From contig JANQGB010001026.1 of NCBI GenBank assembly GCA_028277545.1, positions 1 to 9,232 on the forward strand: 9,232 nucleotides of DNA, in the 5' to 3' direction. Of the stretch, positions 1 through 7,056 are shown piece after piece; the first letter of the stretch is position 1, and every line of letters begins with the position of its first letter. The translations under genes were made by a program, and so were the position numbers. The notes beneath the pieces were generated by a model, which was not told where the DNA came from, searched no databases, and saw only the letters and a program-made list of their open reading frames with translations. Source of the stretch: Phycisphaerae bacterium. GTDB taxonomy: Bacteria; Planctomycetota; Phycisphaerae; UBA1845.

Positions 1-939
1 TTCTACTCCGTGGACACCGAGGAGCAAGGTGTCGTCCTGCGTTTCGGCAAACACGTGCATACCACGCTCCCCGGGTTGCACGTCAAGTTCCCCTGGCCGA
101 TCGAACGAGCCATCAACGTGCCCACTCAGCAGGTCCGCGGGCTGGAGTTCGGGTTCGGGACGCTGCGGGCCGGTCAGGTCACGCAGTACCGCAACACCAC
201 GTCCGAGGACAAGCGCGTGGCCGAGATGCTCACGGGTGACCTCAACCTGGGACACGTCGAGTGGATCGTGCAGTACCGTATAGCCGACCCGTTCAAGTTC
301 CTGTTCAAGATAGGAGGTAACCGCGACCCATTCCAATCCGTCGAGGACACCATCCGCGACGCGTCGGAAACGGTCATGCGGCGGCTGGTCGGGGACGTAA
401 GCGTCGACGAGGTGTTGACCTTCGGACGCGACCGAATCGCCGGAGAGGCCAAGACGGAGATCCAGAGGATGGTCGACGACTTCGACTGTGGTGTCTCGAT
501 CGTGACTGTCAAGCTGCAGTCCGTCTCCCCTCCGGACCCGGTCAAGGATGCCTTTGACTCGGTCAACCGGGCCCGACAGAACAAGGAGCGTATCGTCAAC
601 GAGGCCCGCGGGGAGCGCAACCGGCTCATACCAGAGGCCAGGGGCAAGCGTGACCGGGCCATCGCCGAGGCCGAAGGTTACCGGGAGCGGGTGGTCCGCG
701 CTGCGACCGGACGAGGTAATGCGTTCTTGTCGCAGCTGGCCGAGTACAAGAAGGCCCCCGAGATTACCCGGACCCGCCTTTACCTCGAAGCCATGGAGGA
801 TCTGCTGGCCACGGTCCAGCAGAAGATCGTTATTGACGAATCGGTCCACAGTGTGCTGCCGCTGCTCAATCTGGGCGAGGGAACTCCCCGCACGGCTCCG
901 GCCGCGGGTTCGACTGGCAGGAAGGGAGGCAACCGATGA
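1..939 (+). CDS. hflK: HflK, FtsH-protease modulator subunit (5' end outside window)
   Basis: The reading frame is open from base 1, so the start codon and N-terminal membrane anchor lie upstream; 312 residues are visible. Soon after the left edge comes the SPFH/prohibitin-type signature EEQGVVLRFGK followed by PGLHVKFPWPIE, as in HflK. The PHB domain spans roughly residues 1-185. A charged helical region (NRARQNKERIVNEARGERNR, then AEAEGYRERVVRAATG) begins near residue 190. The C-terminal APEITRTRLYLEAME matches the well-conserved HflK motif EYKAAPEITRERLYIETME. In characterised bacteria HflK and HflC form a large membrane complex that encloses FtsH and modulates membrane-protein degradation. 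The next gene overlaps the stop codon and is HflC, which supports the assignment. A GTG at base 10 falls inside the conserved domain and is not a credible start. HflK is preferred over a generic stomatin because of the C-terminal motif and the hflC neighbour. Confidence 0.93.
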   Translation, partial: FYSVDTEEQGVVLRFGKHVHTTLPGLHVKFPWPIERAINVPTQQVRGLEFGFGTLRAGQVTQYRNTTSEDKRVAEMLTGDLNLGHVEWIVQYRIADPFKFLFKIGGNRDPFQSVEDTIRDASETVMRRLVGDVSVDEVLTFGRDRIAGEAKTEIQRMVDDFDCGVSIVTVKLQSVSPPDPVKDAFDSVNRARQNKERIVNEARGERNRLIPEARGKRDRAIAEAEGYRERVVRAATGRGNAFLSQLAEYKKAPEITRTRLYLEAMEDLLATVQQKIVIDESVHSVLPLLNLGEGTPRTAPAAGSTGRKGGNR

Positions 940-1883
940 AAGTCGTCACCACCGTAGCGGTCGTCGTTGTTTTGGGTCTGATCCTTCTGCGAGCCTCGGC
1001 CTACACGGTAAACGAAGCAGAGCAGGTCATCATCACCCAGTTTGGCAATCCCAAGGGCGTGGTCCGGGAGCCTGGCCTTCACTTCAGGAAGCCGTTCATT
1101 CAGCAGGTGCAGTCGCTCGAGAAACGCTTGCTGCCCTGGGACGGTGACCCGGAGAACATGGTCACCAAGGACAAGAAGAACATCTTCATCAACGTCTGGG
1201 CCCGCTGGCGTATCGTGGACCCGCTACAGTTCTACAAGGCCTGCCGCACCGTGGCCGGCGGTCAGAAGATCCTCGACGACCTGGTGGATTCGTCCGTGCG
1301 CGACGTTATCGCTTCGCACAACCTGATCGAATGTGTCCGCAGCAGTAATGAGGACTTAAAGTACGAGGAAGAGGTCTTCGGTGTCGAACAGGACCGAGTC
1401 CAGGAGAGAATCACGGTCGGGCGTGGGGAGCTGGAAGATCGGATGCTCACCTCGGTGAACGCCTCGACCGACTTGCGGTCCACCTACGGCATGGAGGTCA
1501 CCGAGGTACACGTCAAGCGGGTCAACTACGTGGAGAACGTCCGCGACCGGGTTTACGATCGCATGGTCTCCGAGCGCAAGCGCATCGCCTCGCTGTTCGA
1601 GTCTGAGGCCCAGGAAGAGCGAAACCGCATCCTGGGCAACACCAAGAAGGAGTTGGACGAGATCGAGGGAGAAATGGAGCAGCGCTCCGCCGAGATCAAG
1701 GGCCAGGCCGACGCCGAAGTCATCAAGATCTACGCCGAGGCCCTGTCCCAGGACCCGGAGTTTTTCGCGTTCCTGCGCCAGTTGGAGGCCTACCAGGCCA
1801 CCTTCGACGAGCAGACTCAGATGATTCTCTCGACGGACAACGATTTCCTGAACCTCATCCGGGGAGCGACACCTGACGAGTAG
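936..1883 (+). CDS. hflC: HflC, FtsH-protease modulator subunit
   Basis: This 315-residue protein is close in length to E. coli HflC. Residues about 3-20 (VVTTVAVVVVLGLILLRA) form one N-terminal membrane segment, followed by the SPFH start VNEAEQVIITQFGNPKG. The middle shows KRVNYVENVRDRVYDRMVSERKRIA, like the HflC motif KRINLP..V...IYNRM.AER. The C-terminal part GQADAEVIKIYAEALSQDPE, then FFAFLRQLEAYQ, is diagnostic of HflC. The start is ATG 936: a strong Shine-Dalgarno sequence (gaagggagg, 921-929) lies 6 nt upstream, and ATG overlaps the hflK stop as ATGA, so the two genes are translationally coupled. Expected role: inner-membrane partner of HflK around FtsH. Compared with E. coli HflC, the segment at residues about 125-185 is more acidic and appears longer (SSNEDLKYEEEVFGVEQDRV region), probably lineage variation. 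The gene appears complete. Confidence 0.95.
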   Translation: MKVVTTVAVVVVLGLILLRASAYTVNEAEQVIITQFGNPKGVVREPGLHFRKPFIQQVQSLEKRLLPWDGDPENMVTKDKKNIFINVWARWRIVDPLQFYKACRTVAGGQKILDDLVDSSVRDVIASHNLIECVRSSNEDLKYEEEVFGVEQDRVQERITVGRGELEDRMLTSVNASTDLRSTYGMEVTEVHVKRVNYVENVRDRVYDRMVSERKRIASLFESEAQEERNRILGNTKKELDEIEGEMEQRSAEIKGQADAEVIKIYAEALSQDPEFFAFLRQLEAYQATFDEQTQMILSTDNDFLNLIRGATPDE

Positions 1884-2078
1884 CGGTCCGAGGCAGGCAT
1901 AGAGCGCGACGCAGACGAGAGACCGGTGGGCCCGAATCTGCATTGGGCGTCTGCGGGACTCGCATCGGCGGGTGAAGCGATCCGCGCAGCCGGCCTAACC
2001 CCAAACGCCGGTGGAGGGACAGTCGCCCCCCGCCGACACTTGGCTTACCGTGGCCCGTGCTTGATCGCGCACCGGCTC
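1884..2078. other. Convergent intergenic region, no clear terminator
   Basis: This 195-bp gap separates the converging ends of hflC and the minus-strand secreted-protein gene. The only stem seen is a weak 5-bp one, CCGGC at 1990-1994 with GCCGG at 2007-2011, a 12-nt loop and no T tract on either strand. I cannot call a Rho-independent terminator. No RNA gene or ORF of interest is visible. Confidence 0.5.
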
Positions 2079-2870
2079 TTACTCCAGGACCTGGAACCGC
2101 GTGCCGACCGCCGCTCCTGCGTAGACGTTCAGCCAGGCGCAGTCCGTGCTGTTGGGGTCCGGCGCCTCGCTGCCCGGCTCTCCCGACCACAACAGGCACT
2201 CGTAGTTATCGTCTACGCCATCTTCGTCGAGATCTTCTCCCGCTGCGAAGACGAGTTGCACCGGCAGCTCAATATCGACGCGCGTGAAATTCTCGGAAAA
2301 CGTGATCTCCATGTTCTGCCGGACGATGAAGGCATTGGTGGCGTCCGCCTCATACTTCGCGATGATCATGTTGTTGCACTTGATCGTGTTCCGGCCGGTT
2401 CGCTCCCAAACGCCGATCGCAGGGCTATCGTGTCGTCGTCCGCCGGGCACGGCGTCCGGGGGCGCACCAATGATGCCATAAGCATTCTCGGACCACATCA
2501 TGCAGGTGCCGTCACTGTGGATAGTGACCATCCCGGAGCCGGCCGTGTTGTAGACCTCCTCGGTACACTCGTCACACTCTGGTTCGTAGACATCGGGCAG
2601 GCACCCCTCGCCTCCGCCGTCGATCCATTCCACACACTCCGTGAACCAGAAGGTGATCAGATACGTCCCGGCAGCCTTCTTGGCGAAGAAGTAATTCGAC
2701 AGCCAACCGCAACGCTCCTCACTCGCGCTCAGCGCCACTTCGGCGGCCTCCTGGGGATCCATGGTCACGCCGAAATCCCCGCTAGGCTCCGCACTCGCGG
2801 AGCCTTGCCAGGATACGCCACAGGCCAACAGACCGCCGATCAACAGTAGTGCTAACCAGTACTTACGCAT
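2079..2870 (-). CDS. Secreted or lipid-anchored Cys-rich protein, unknown function
   Basis: This 263-residue protein has an export signal: MRKYW, hydrophobic LALLLIGGLLA, then Cys17. LLAC could be a lipobox, although Leu at -2 is not ideal. Alternatively signal peptidase I could cut after Ala27 (ASA/EP). Ten cysteines are present (17, 54, 79, 90, 99, 102, 123, 165, 225, 244), suggesting disulfides outside the cytoplasm. The middle has GTYLITF (68-74), VTIHSDGT (115-122) and GVWERTG (153-159). The last two resemble a beta-rich family of small exported proteins that I recall with 'ADGT ... GTWKRTG' motifs; I cannot name a family. Near the C terminus DLDEDGVDD (213-221) resembles a calcium-binding thrombospondin type 3 or dockerin-like loop. 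The start is well supported: AAGGAG (plus-strand 2878-2883) lies 7 nt upstream of the ATG. The gene stands alone, convergent with hflC and divergent from the first sigma factor. Confidence 0.82.
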   Translation of the reverse strand: MRKYWLALLLIGGLLACGVSWQGSASAEPSGDFGVTMDPQEAAEVALSASEERCGWLSNYFFAKKAAGTYLITFWFTECVEWIDGGGEGCLPDVYEPECDECTEEVYNTAGSGMVTIHSDGTCMMWSENAYGIIGAPPDAVPGGRRHDSPAIGVWERTGRNTIKCNNMIIAKYEADATNAFIVRQNMEITFSENFTRVDIELPVQLVFAAGEDLDEDGVDDNYECLLWSGEPGSEAPDPNSTDCAWLNVYAGAAVGTRFQVLE

Positions 2871-2877
2871 CGTTCTG

Positions 2878-2883
2878 CTCCTT
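2878..2883 (-). promoter_or_regulatory. Ribosome binding site of the secreted-protein gene
   Basis: The plus strand reads CTCCTT, so the minus strand carries a perfect AAGGAG. Its spacing of 7 nt to the ATG at 2870-2868 fixes that start codon and supports the minus strand as the coding strand here. Confidence 0.85.
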
Positions 2884-2904
2884 AGTTAAGACGCATTTCT
2901 TGCT

Positions 2905-2928
2905 GAGACGTTACATGGCAAACGTCTC
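2905..2928. repeat. Perfect inverted repeat, candidate operator
   Basis: GAGACGTT (2905-2912) and AACGTCTC (2921-2928) are exact reverse complements separated by 8 nt. The element sits 35-58 bp upstream of the minus-strand start codon, in the likely promoter zone. Two 8-bp arms with a fixed spacer would suit a dimeric regulator, or a hairpin in the minus-strand leader. It has no adjacent T run, so a terminator is unlikely. Confidence 0.5.
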
Positions 2929-3155
2929 TGACCGATACTGCAACACGGTTGTCACGCAAGCGCCGGTTCGCGCAATACGTCTCCGAGGCGAGTTTTTTTG
3001 TGCGCCTGCTGGCACGTGACACTAGAAGTCGGTACGATGGTCAGCGAACTGATGAGTGGGCACGGCCGCGCCACCTAGGGGCATCATCTCGCCCGCCATT
3101 AGTCAATCTGAAAACTGATCTCGTTGCCCATCACACTAGACGGGATTTCTTTCAG

Positions 3156-3749
3156 ATGGACGAACAAGCCACTGAATCGATGACCCGAATACTGCGCGGC
3201 GTCGTGCGCGGCGACGAGCAGGCGGCTGCGGAGTTGCTACCGCTCGTCTACGAGGAGCTGCGCAAGCTGGCCCACTCGTGGATGGCCAAGCTGCCGCCCG
3301 GTCAGACCCTCCCGGCCACGGCCCTGGTCCATGAGGCCTTCATGAGGATCCTTCGGAACGAGGACCCGGGATGGGACGGAAGACGACACTTCTTCGGTGC
3401 CGCGGCCCGGGCCATGCGCGAAATCCTCATCGAGCAGGCCCGACGAAAAGCGAGTGCGAAGCGCGGTGGTGGGCGAAGGAGGGTCGACGCCAATGACCTG
3501 GTAATCGCTGTTGAGACACCGGCCGAGGACATGCTCGCCCTCGACGAGGCCCTTCAACGCCTGGAACGGCAGGACTCCCGTGCGTACCAAGTCGTGACGC
3601 TACGGTTCTTCACGGGGCTCAATATTGCTGAGACTGCGGAGATGCTAGGTGTGTCAACGCCCACGGTCGAGCGGAGTTGGCGCTATGCGCGAGCCTGGCT
3701 GCACTCGGAGCTGTGCTCGACAGAGGGCGAGGAGATCAGCCATGACTGA
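3156..3749 (+). CDS. ECF-like sigma factor, Sig-70_X6 type (module 1)
   Basis: This 197-residue protein has the family pattern. Region 2 runs from about residue 10: RGDEQAAAELLPLVYEELRK, then TLPATALVHEAFMRIL at 51-66. The FFGAAARAMREILIEQARRK stretch (79-98), then AKRGGGRRRV, ends region 2. Region 4 is at about 125-185 (LDEALQRLE, VVTLRFFTGLNIAETAEMLG, VSTPTVERSWRYARAWL) and includes the helix-turn-helix. Where classical ECF factors have the acidic DAED of region 2.2, this protein has Pro53-Ala-Thr55-Ala. The frame is open back to GTG 2949, but those 69 codons do not resemble the family. ATG 3156 gives the usual family length; its upstream Shine-Dalgarno is weak (gacggga about 10 nt away), and ATG 3180 is a second possibility. 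The stop overlaps the kinase gene by 8 bp. Role: promoter recognition by RNA polymerase; the regulon is unknown. Confidence 0.9.
   Translation: MDEQATESMTRILRGVVRGDEQAAAELLPLVYEELRKLAHSWMAKLPPGQTLPATALVHEAFMRILRNEDPGWDGRRHFFGAAARAMREILIEQARRKASAKRGGGRRRVDANDLVIAVETPAEDMLALDEALQRLERQDSRAYQVVTLRFFTGLNIAETAEMLGVSTPTVERSWRYARAWLHSELCSTEGEEISHD
3730..3734 (+). promoter_or_regulatory. Ribosome binding site of kinase 1, inside the sigma factor gene
   Basis: AGGAG lies 7 nt before ATG 3742, within the last codons of the sigma factor gene. It decides the kinase start over the upstream in-frame GTG at 3649, and indicates translational coupling of sigma factor and kinase. Confidence 0.8.
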
Positions 3750-6700
3750 CGAGCGGGACGAACGGGTTGCGGAACTTTTCGAACGGGCGCTCGATCTGCC
3801 CGACGGGCAACGGCCGAACTTTCTGGATCAGCAGTGCGGGTCCGATCAGGGGCTCCGCGAGCGTGTAGAGACACTGCTTCGGCACGACGAAGCGGTCGAG
3901 ACCAGGTTTCTCGCGGGACGCACCGAGAGCTCGCTGCCGCTCGAAAGCGCCGGCGCCCACATCGGGCCGTACACGCTGCGCGAGCGGATCGGCGAAGGGG
4001 GCCTCGGTGAGGTGTACCTGGCCGAACAGACCGAGCCGGTCCGGCGCCAGGTGGCCTTGAAGCTCATCAAGCCTGGGATGGATACGCGGCAGGTGGTGGC
4101 GCGCTTCGAAGCCGAGCGCCAGGCATTGGCGGTCATGGACCACCCGCACATCACCAAGGTTTTTGACGCAGGGGCCACGGAACGCGGACGGCCGTACTTT
4201 GTGATGGAGTACGTCCCGGGGGCCGTGATAACGAAGTACTGCGACGCGCAGCGTCTGGACACCGCCGAGCGTGTGCGCCTGTTGATTGAGGTCTGTGACG
4301 CCGTCCAGCATGCACACTACAAGGGGATCATCCATCGCGACCTCAAGCCGTCGAATATTCTGGTGGAGTTGGCCGATGGCCGGCCGATTCCCAAGATTAT
4401 CGACTTCGGAGTCGCCAAGGCGACTGGGCCGCGCCTGGCGGAGCGGATGCTGTTGACCGAGACGGGGGCCCTCATCGGCACGCCGGGATATATGAGCCCG
4501 GAACAGGCCGACATGACGGGGACCGGGGTTGATTTGCGAACCGACATCTACTCACTTGGCGTAATCCTGTACGAAGTGCTCGCCGGCCTGCCCCCCTTCG
4601 ATTCCGACACGTTTCGCGGTCACGGCCTCGGCGAGATTCAGCGCATCATTCGCGAGGTCGAGCCGCCCACGCCGAGCACGCGCCTCAGCGTGTTCAAGTG
4701 CAAACCTTCACCTTCAGCCAATGCGGAAGTAGCCGAAATCAGGAACGGGCGAATCGCAGCCCTCTGCTCTGTCGAAGAGATCGCAGAACGCCGCCGCTGC
4801 GATCCGCGGACACTACGGCGCAGGCTTCAAGATGACCTCGACTGGATCACCATGAAGGCCATGGAGAAGGACCGGGCCCGGCGTTACTCTTCGGCGTCTG
4901 AACTCGCTGCCGACCTGCGGCACCATCTCAACCACGAACCGGTCCTCGCCGGTCCGCCGAGCGCGACCTACCGGCTGAGCAAGTTTGTGCGACGTCACCG
5001 TGTCGGCGTGGCCGCCGGCGCAGCGATCGTCCTGGCGCTGGTGGCGGCAACCGTGGTCTCGACCGGCTTCGCGCTGAGCGAAGCCGAGCAGCGGCGCATC
5101 GCGGTTGCCGCAGAGGGCCAAGAGAAACATGCCCGTAAGGAAGCGGAACAGGCCCGGGCCGCCGCAGAAGAACAGCGCAAGCTGGCTGAGCAGCGAGAGA
5201 AGGAGGCCATCGAAGCCCGCGATCACCTGCAGGTCGTGGCCGACTTCCAGTCATCCATGCTCGCGGAGACCGACGCCGAAGGCATGGGACTGGCGATTGT
5301 TGACGGTTTCGAGGAGGGGATCCGCGCGGCGCTGGCCGGGCCAATCGAGGACGAGAGCGAAGTCGCCAGCGTCTTGGAGACCTGGCGCCAGCAGACGCTC
5401 AAAGCCAACCCGACGACCTTAGCGCTGAAGGTGCTGGATGAGTTTGTCCTGGCCAAGGCTACTGAAACGATTGAGAACGAGTTCGCCGACCAGCCGCTGG
5501 TCCGCGCCGCCCTTCAGCAGACGGTTGCGAATACGTATGGGGAGATCGGCCTGCACGAACGTGCGCTACCGCTGCTGGAAGCGGCCCTTGCCACCCGGCG
5601 TAAGGAGCTCGGCGACGACCACCCGAACACGCTGGCCTCGATCAACGGCATGGGCATCCTGGCCAGCGCATTGGGCAGGCTGGAAGAGACCGAAGCTTTC
5701 TACCGCGAAGCGGTGGAGCGCTCCCGCCGGGTTCTGGGCGACGACGACCCGCGCACGCTGACGTCGATTGGCAACATGGGCAAACTGCTCAGGTCGATGG
5801 GCAAGTACGAGGAAGCCAGGCCGTACTACCATGAGGCGCTGGAGGGCCGCCGCCGGGTGCTGGGCGACGACCACCCGGACACACTGAAGGCGATTGGCAG
5901 CATGGGCTTCCTGCTAAAGTCTATGGGCAAGTACCGGGAGGCGGAGCCGTACGACCGTGAGGCGCTGGAGGGACACCGCCGGGTGTTGGGCGACAACCAC
6001 CGGGACACGCTGACCTGGGTCCACAACATGGGCATACTGCTCAGCAAGATGGGCAGGCATGAGGAGACCGAACCGTACTACCGTGAGGCGCTGGAGGGCC
6101 GCCGCCGAGTGCTGGGCGACAACCACCCACGCACGCTTGTCTCCATAAGCGAGATGGGCGCCCTACTCACGAAGCTGGCCAAGTTCGAGGAGGCAGAGTC
6201 GTACTACCGGGAGGCGCTTGAAGGCCGCCGCCGCGTCTTGGGCAACGACCACCCGCAAACGTTGACATCTGTCAACCGCATAGGCCATCTGCTCTGGTCG
6301 CTGGACAAATTCGAGGAGGCTGAGCCGTACTTCCGCGAAGACCTGGAGGCCTCACGCCGGTTGCTGGGCGACGACCACCCAGAGACTCTGACCTCGATCC
6401 ACAACATGGGCTCCCTGTTCCTGTCGATGGGCAACCTGGACAAGGCGGAGCCATATTTCCGCGAAGCGATGGAGACCAGCCGCCGTGTCCTGGGCGACGA
6501 TCACCCGGAGACGCTGCATTCAATCCAAAGTATGGGCGACCTACTCACCCAGATGCGCGAGCGCGACGAAGCCGAGTTCTACTGCCACGAGGCGCTGGAG
6601 GGCCGCCGGCGCGTTCTGGGTGACGACCACCCAGACACGCTGCAGTCGATCAAGAACATGGCCTACCTGCTCTCCTCGATGGACAAGCTCGACGAAGCCG

Positions 6701-7056
6701 AGCCGCTATTCCTCGAGGCCGTGGACGGCGCCAGGCGGTCGTTGCCGCCTGGCCATTGGCTCACCGGCTCTCACCTATCTAGTTACGGGTGCTGCCTTAG
6801 CAAGCTGCAGCGATACGCCGACGCCGAAGCCGCATTGCTGGAGGCGCACGAAACTTTCGAGGCCGTCCTAGGCGCGGGGCACAGGCGGACAATCAACGTA
6901 GTTGCATCGATCATCGGCCTCTACGACGCCTGGGACGCTGCCGAGCCTGACATGGGCTACGACGCCAAAGCGGCCGAGTGGCGGGCGAAGCTGCCGGCGT
7001 CTCCGCCTGGTTCCCTACCCGTCACTGACGGCAGCCAGCGGGGCCCGGCGCCCTGA
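3742..7056 (+). CDS. Ser/Thr protein kinase with TM segment and TPR array (module 1)
   Basis: This is a 1104-residue protein. Residues 1-70 are a helical N-terminal segment shared with kinase 2. The kinase domain (about 74-410) has Gly-loop GEGGLGEV (84-91), VALK with Lys107, HRDLKPSN with Asp200 and Asn205, DFG at 221-223, activation-loop threonines 239, 241 and 247, and SPE at 252-254. All catalytic residues are present and it is an RD kinase. An unusual 26-residue insert occupies about 317-342. One membrane helix lies at 421-445, then an Ala/Glu/Arg-rich coiled coil (446-503). Ten 42-residue TPR-like units (624-1043) are flanked by degenerate half-units. The topology would put kinase and TPRs on opposite sides of the membrane. 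Co-translated with sigma factor 1, it probably controls that factor, with TPRs as sensor or scaffold; this is inference. The open frame extends upstream to GTG 3649, but ATG 3742 has the better Shine-Dalgarno sequence. Confidence 0.93.
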   Translation: MTDERDERVAELFERALDLPDGQRPNFLDQQCGSDQGLRERVETLLRHDEAVETRFLAGRTESSLPLESAGAHIGPYTLRERIGEGGLGEVYLAEQTEPVRRQVALKLIKPGMDTRQVVARFEAERQALAVMDHPHITKVFDAGATERGRPYFVMEYVPGAVITKYCDAQRLDTAERVRLLIEVCDAVQHAHYKGIIHRDLKPSNILVELADGRPIPKIIDFGVAKATGPRLAERMLLTETGALIGTPGYMSPEQADMTGTGVDLRTDIYSLGVILYEVLAGLPPFDSDTFRGHGLGEIQRIIREVEPPTPSTRLSVFKCKPSPSANAEVAEIRNGRIAALCSVEEIAERRRCDPRTLRRRLQDDLDWITMKAMEKDRARRYSSASELAADLRHHLNHEPVLAGPPSATYRLSKFVRRHRVGVAAGAAIVLALVAATVVSTGFALSEAEQRRIAVAAEGQEKHARKEAEQARAAAEEQRKLAEQREKEAIEARDHLQVVADFQSSMLAETDAEGMGLAIVDGFEEGIRAALAGPIEDESEVASVLETWRQQTLKANPTTLALKVLDEFVLAKATETIENEFADQPLVRAALQQTVANTYGEIGLHERALPLLEAALATRRKELGDDHPNTLASINGMGILASALGRLEETEAFYREAVERSRRVLGDDDPRTLTSIGNMGKLLRSMGKYEEARPYYHEALEGRRRVLGDDHPDTLKAIGSMGFLLKSMGKYREAEPYDREALEGHRRVLGDNHRDTLTWVHNMGILLSKMGRHEETEPYYREALEGRRRVLGDNHPRTLVSISEMGALLTKLAKFEEAESYYREALEGRRRVLGNDHPQTLTSVNRIGHLLWSLDKFEEAEPYFREDLEASRRLLGDDHPETLTSIHNMGSLFLSMGNLDKAEPYFREAMETSRRVLGDDHPETLHSIQSMGDLLTQMRERDEAEFYCHEALEGRRRVLGDDHPDTLQSIKNMAYLLSSMDKLDEAEPLFLEAVDGARRSLPPGHWLTGSHLSSYGCCLSKLQRYADAEAALLEAHETFEAVLGAGHRRTINVVASIIGLYDAWDAAEPDMGYDAKAAEWRAKLPASPPGSLPVTDGSQRGPAP
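4690..4767 (+). other. In-frame insert in kinase 1 C-lobe
   Basis: Residues 317-342 (VFKCKPSPSANAEVAEIRNG then RIAALC) interrupt a stretch that, in related planctomycete kinases as I recall them, runs almost directly from 'STRLS' to an 'AxRRRTDPxxLxRxLxGDLDWI' motif. That motif resumes here at about 345. The inserted codons use A or T in third position far more often than their neighbours (aaa, cct, tca, cct, tca, aat, gaa, gta, gaa). This suggests a short acquired segment that preserved the frame. Boundaries are approximate. Confidence 0.45.
5611..6870 (+). repeat. Ten tandem 126-bp units encoding 42-residue TPRs
   Basis: Unit starts are at 5611, 5737, 5863, 5989, 6115, 6241, 6367, 6493, 6619 and 6745, exactly 126 bp apart with no indel. 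The consensus begins GDDHPDTLxSIxNMGxLL, then SMGKxEEAEPYYREALEG, then RRRVL, the kinesin-light-chain type of TPR. The first nine units are close to consensus; the tenth (PPGHWLTGSH...) is diverged, and more degenerate copies flank the array on both sides. Units also share DNA sequence, for example gaggcgctggagggccgccg at the end of units 2, 4 and 5, indicating duplication or gene conversion. Such superhelical TPR arrays usually bind proteins or peptides. Confidence 0.93.

Larger units (their letters stand above)
2871..3155. promoter_or_regulatory. Divergent promoter region between secreted-protein gene and sigma factor 1
   Basis: This 285-bp region must hold the promoter of the minus-strand secreted-protein gene and probably that of the sigma-kinase operon. 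It contains a perfect inverted repeat (2905-2928) and a run of seven T (2993-2999). It looks more AT-rich than the flanking genes, as expected for a regulatory region. No convincing -35/-10 pair was found; TTGTCA at 2949-2954 lacks a good -10 at 16-18 nt. The exact promoters are therefore not assigned. Confidence 0.5.

Noticed and set aside
548..1147. Plus-strand frame of 199 codons spanning the hflK-hflC junction
   Set aside because: Out of frame with two well-conserved genes; Arg/Ser/Pro-rich composition typical of a shifted frame in GC-rich DNA.
1926..2849. Long plus-strand open frame (307 codons) across the secreted-protein gene
   Set aside because: It is the antisense shadow of the minus-strand gene, which has a perfect Shine-Dalgarno, an export signal and protein-like motifs; the plus frame has none of these.
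2960..2999. Possible terminator ending in seven T
   Set aside because: The nearest stems (GCGC/GCGC at 2960-2973, CGCC/GGCG across 2961-2990) are only 4 bp, with poor placement or a long loop, and no plus-strand gene ends here.
3010..3025. Possible sigma-54 promoter (TGGCACG)
   Set aside because: The -24 half matches, but the required GC of the -12 half is absent (ACTAG at the expected place).
2949..3155. N-terminal extension of sigma factor 1 from GTG 2949
   Set aside because: The 69 extra residues do not resemble the family, there is no Shine-Dalgarno at 2949, and the family normally starts close to the ATG at 3156.
3649..3741. Upstream extension of kinase 1 to GTG 3649
   Set aside because: It would overlap the helix-turn-helix coding part of the sigma gene; ATG 3742 has AGGAG 7 nt upstream and begins at the conserved N-terminal segment.
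5566..6523. Minus-strand repetitive open frames across the TPR array (MVVAQHPAAALQRL-type repeats)
   Set aside because: They are antisense reflections of the 126-bp repeats; their periodicity comes from the TPR gene.
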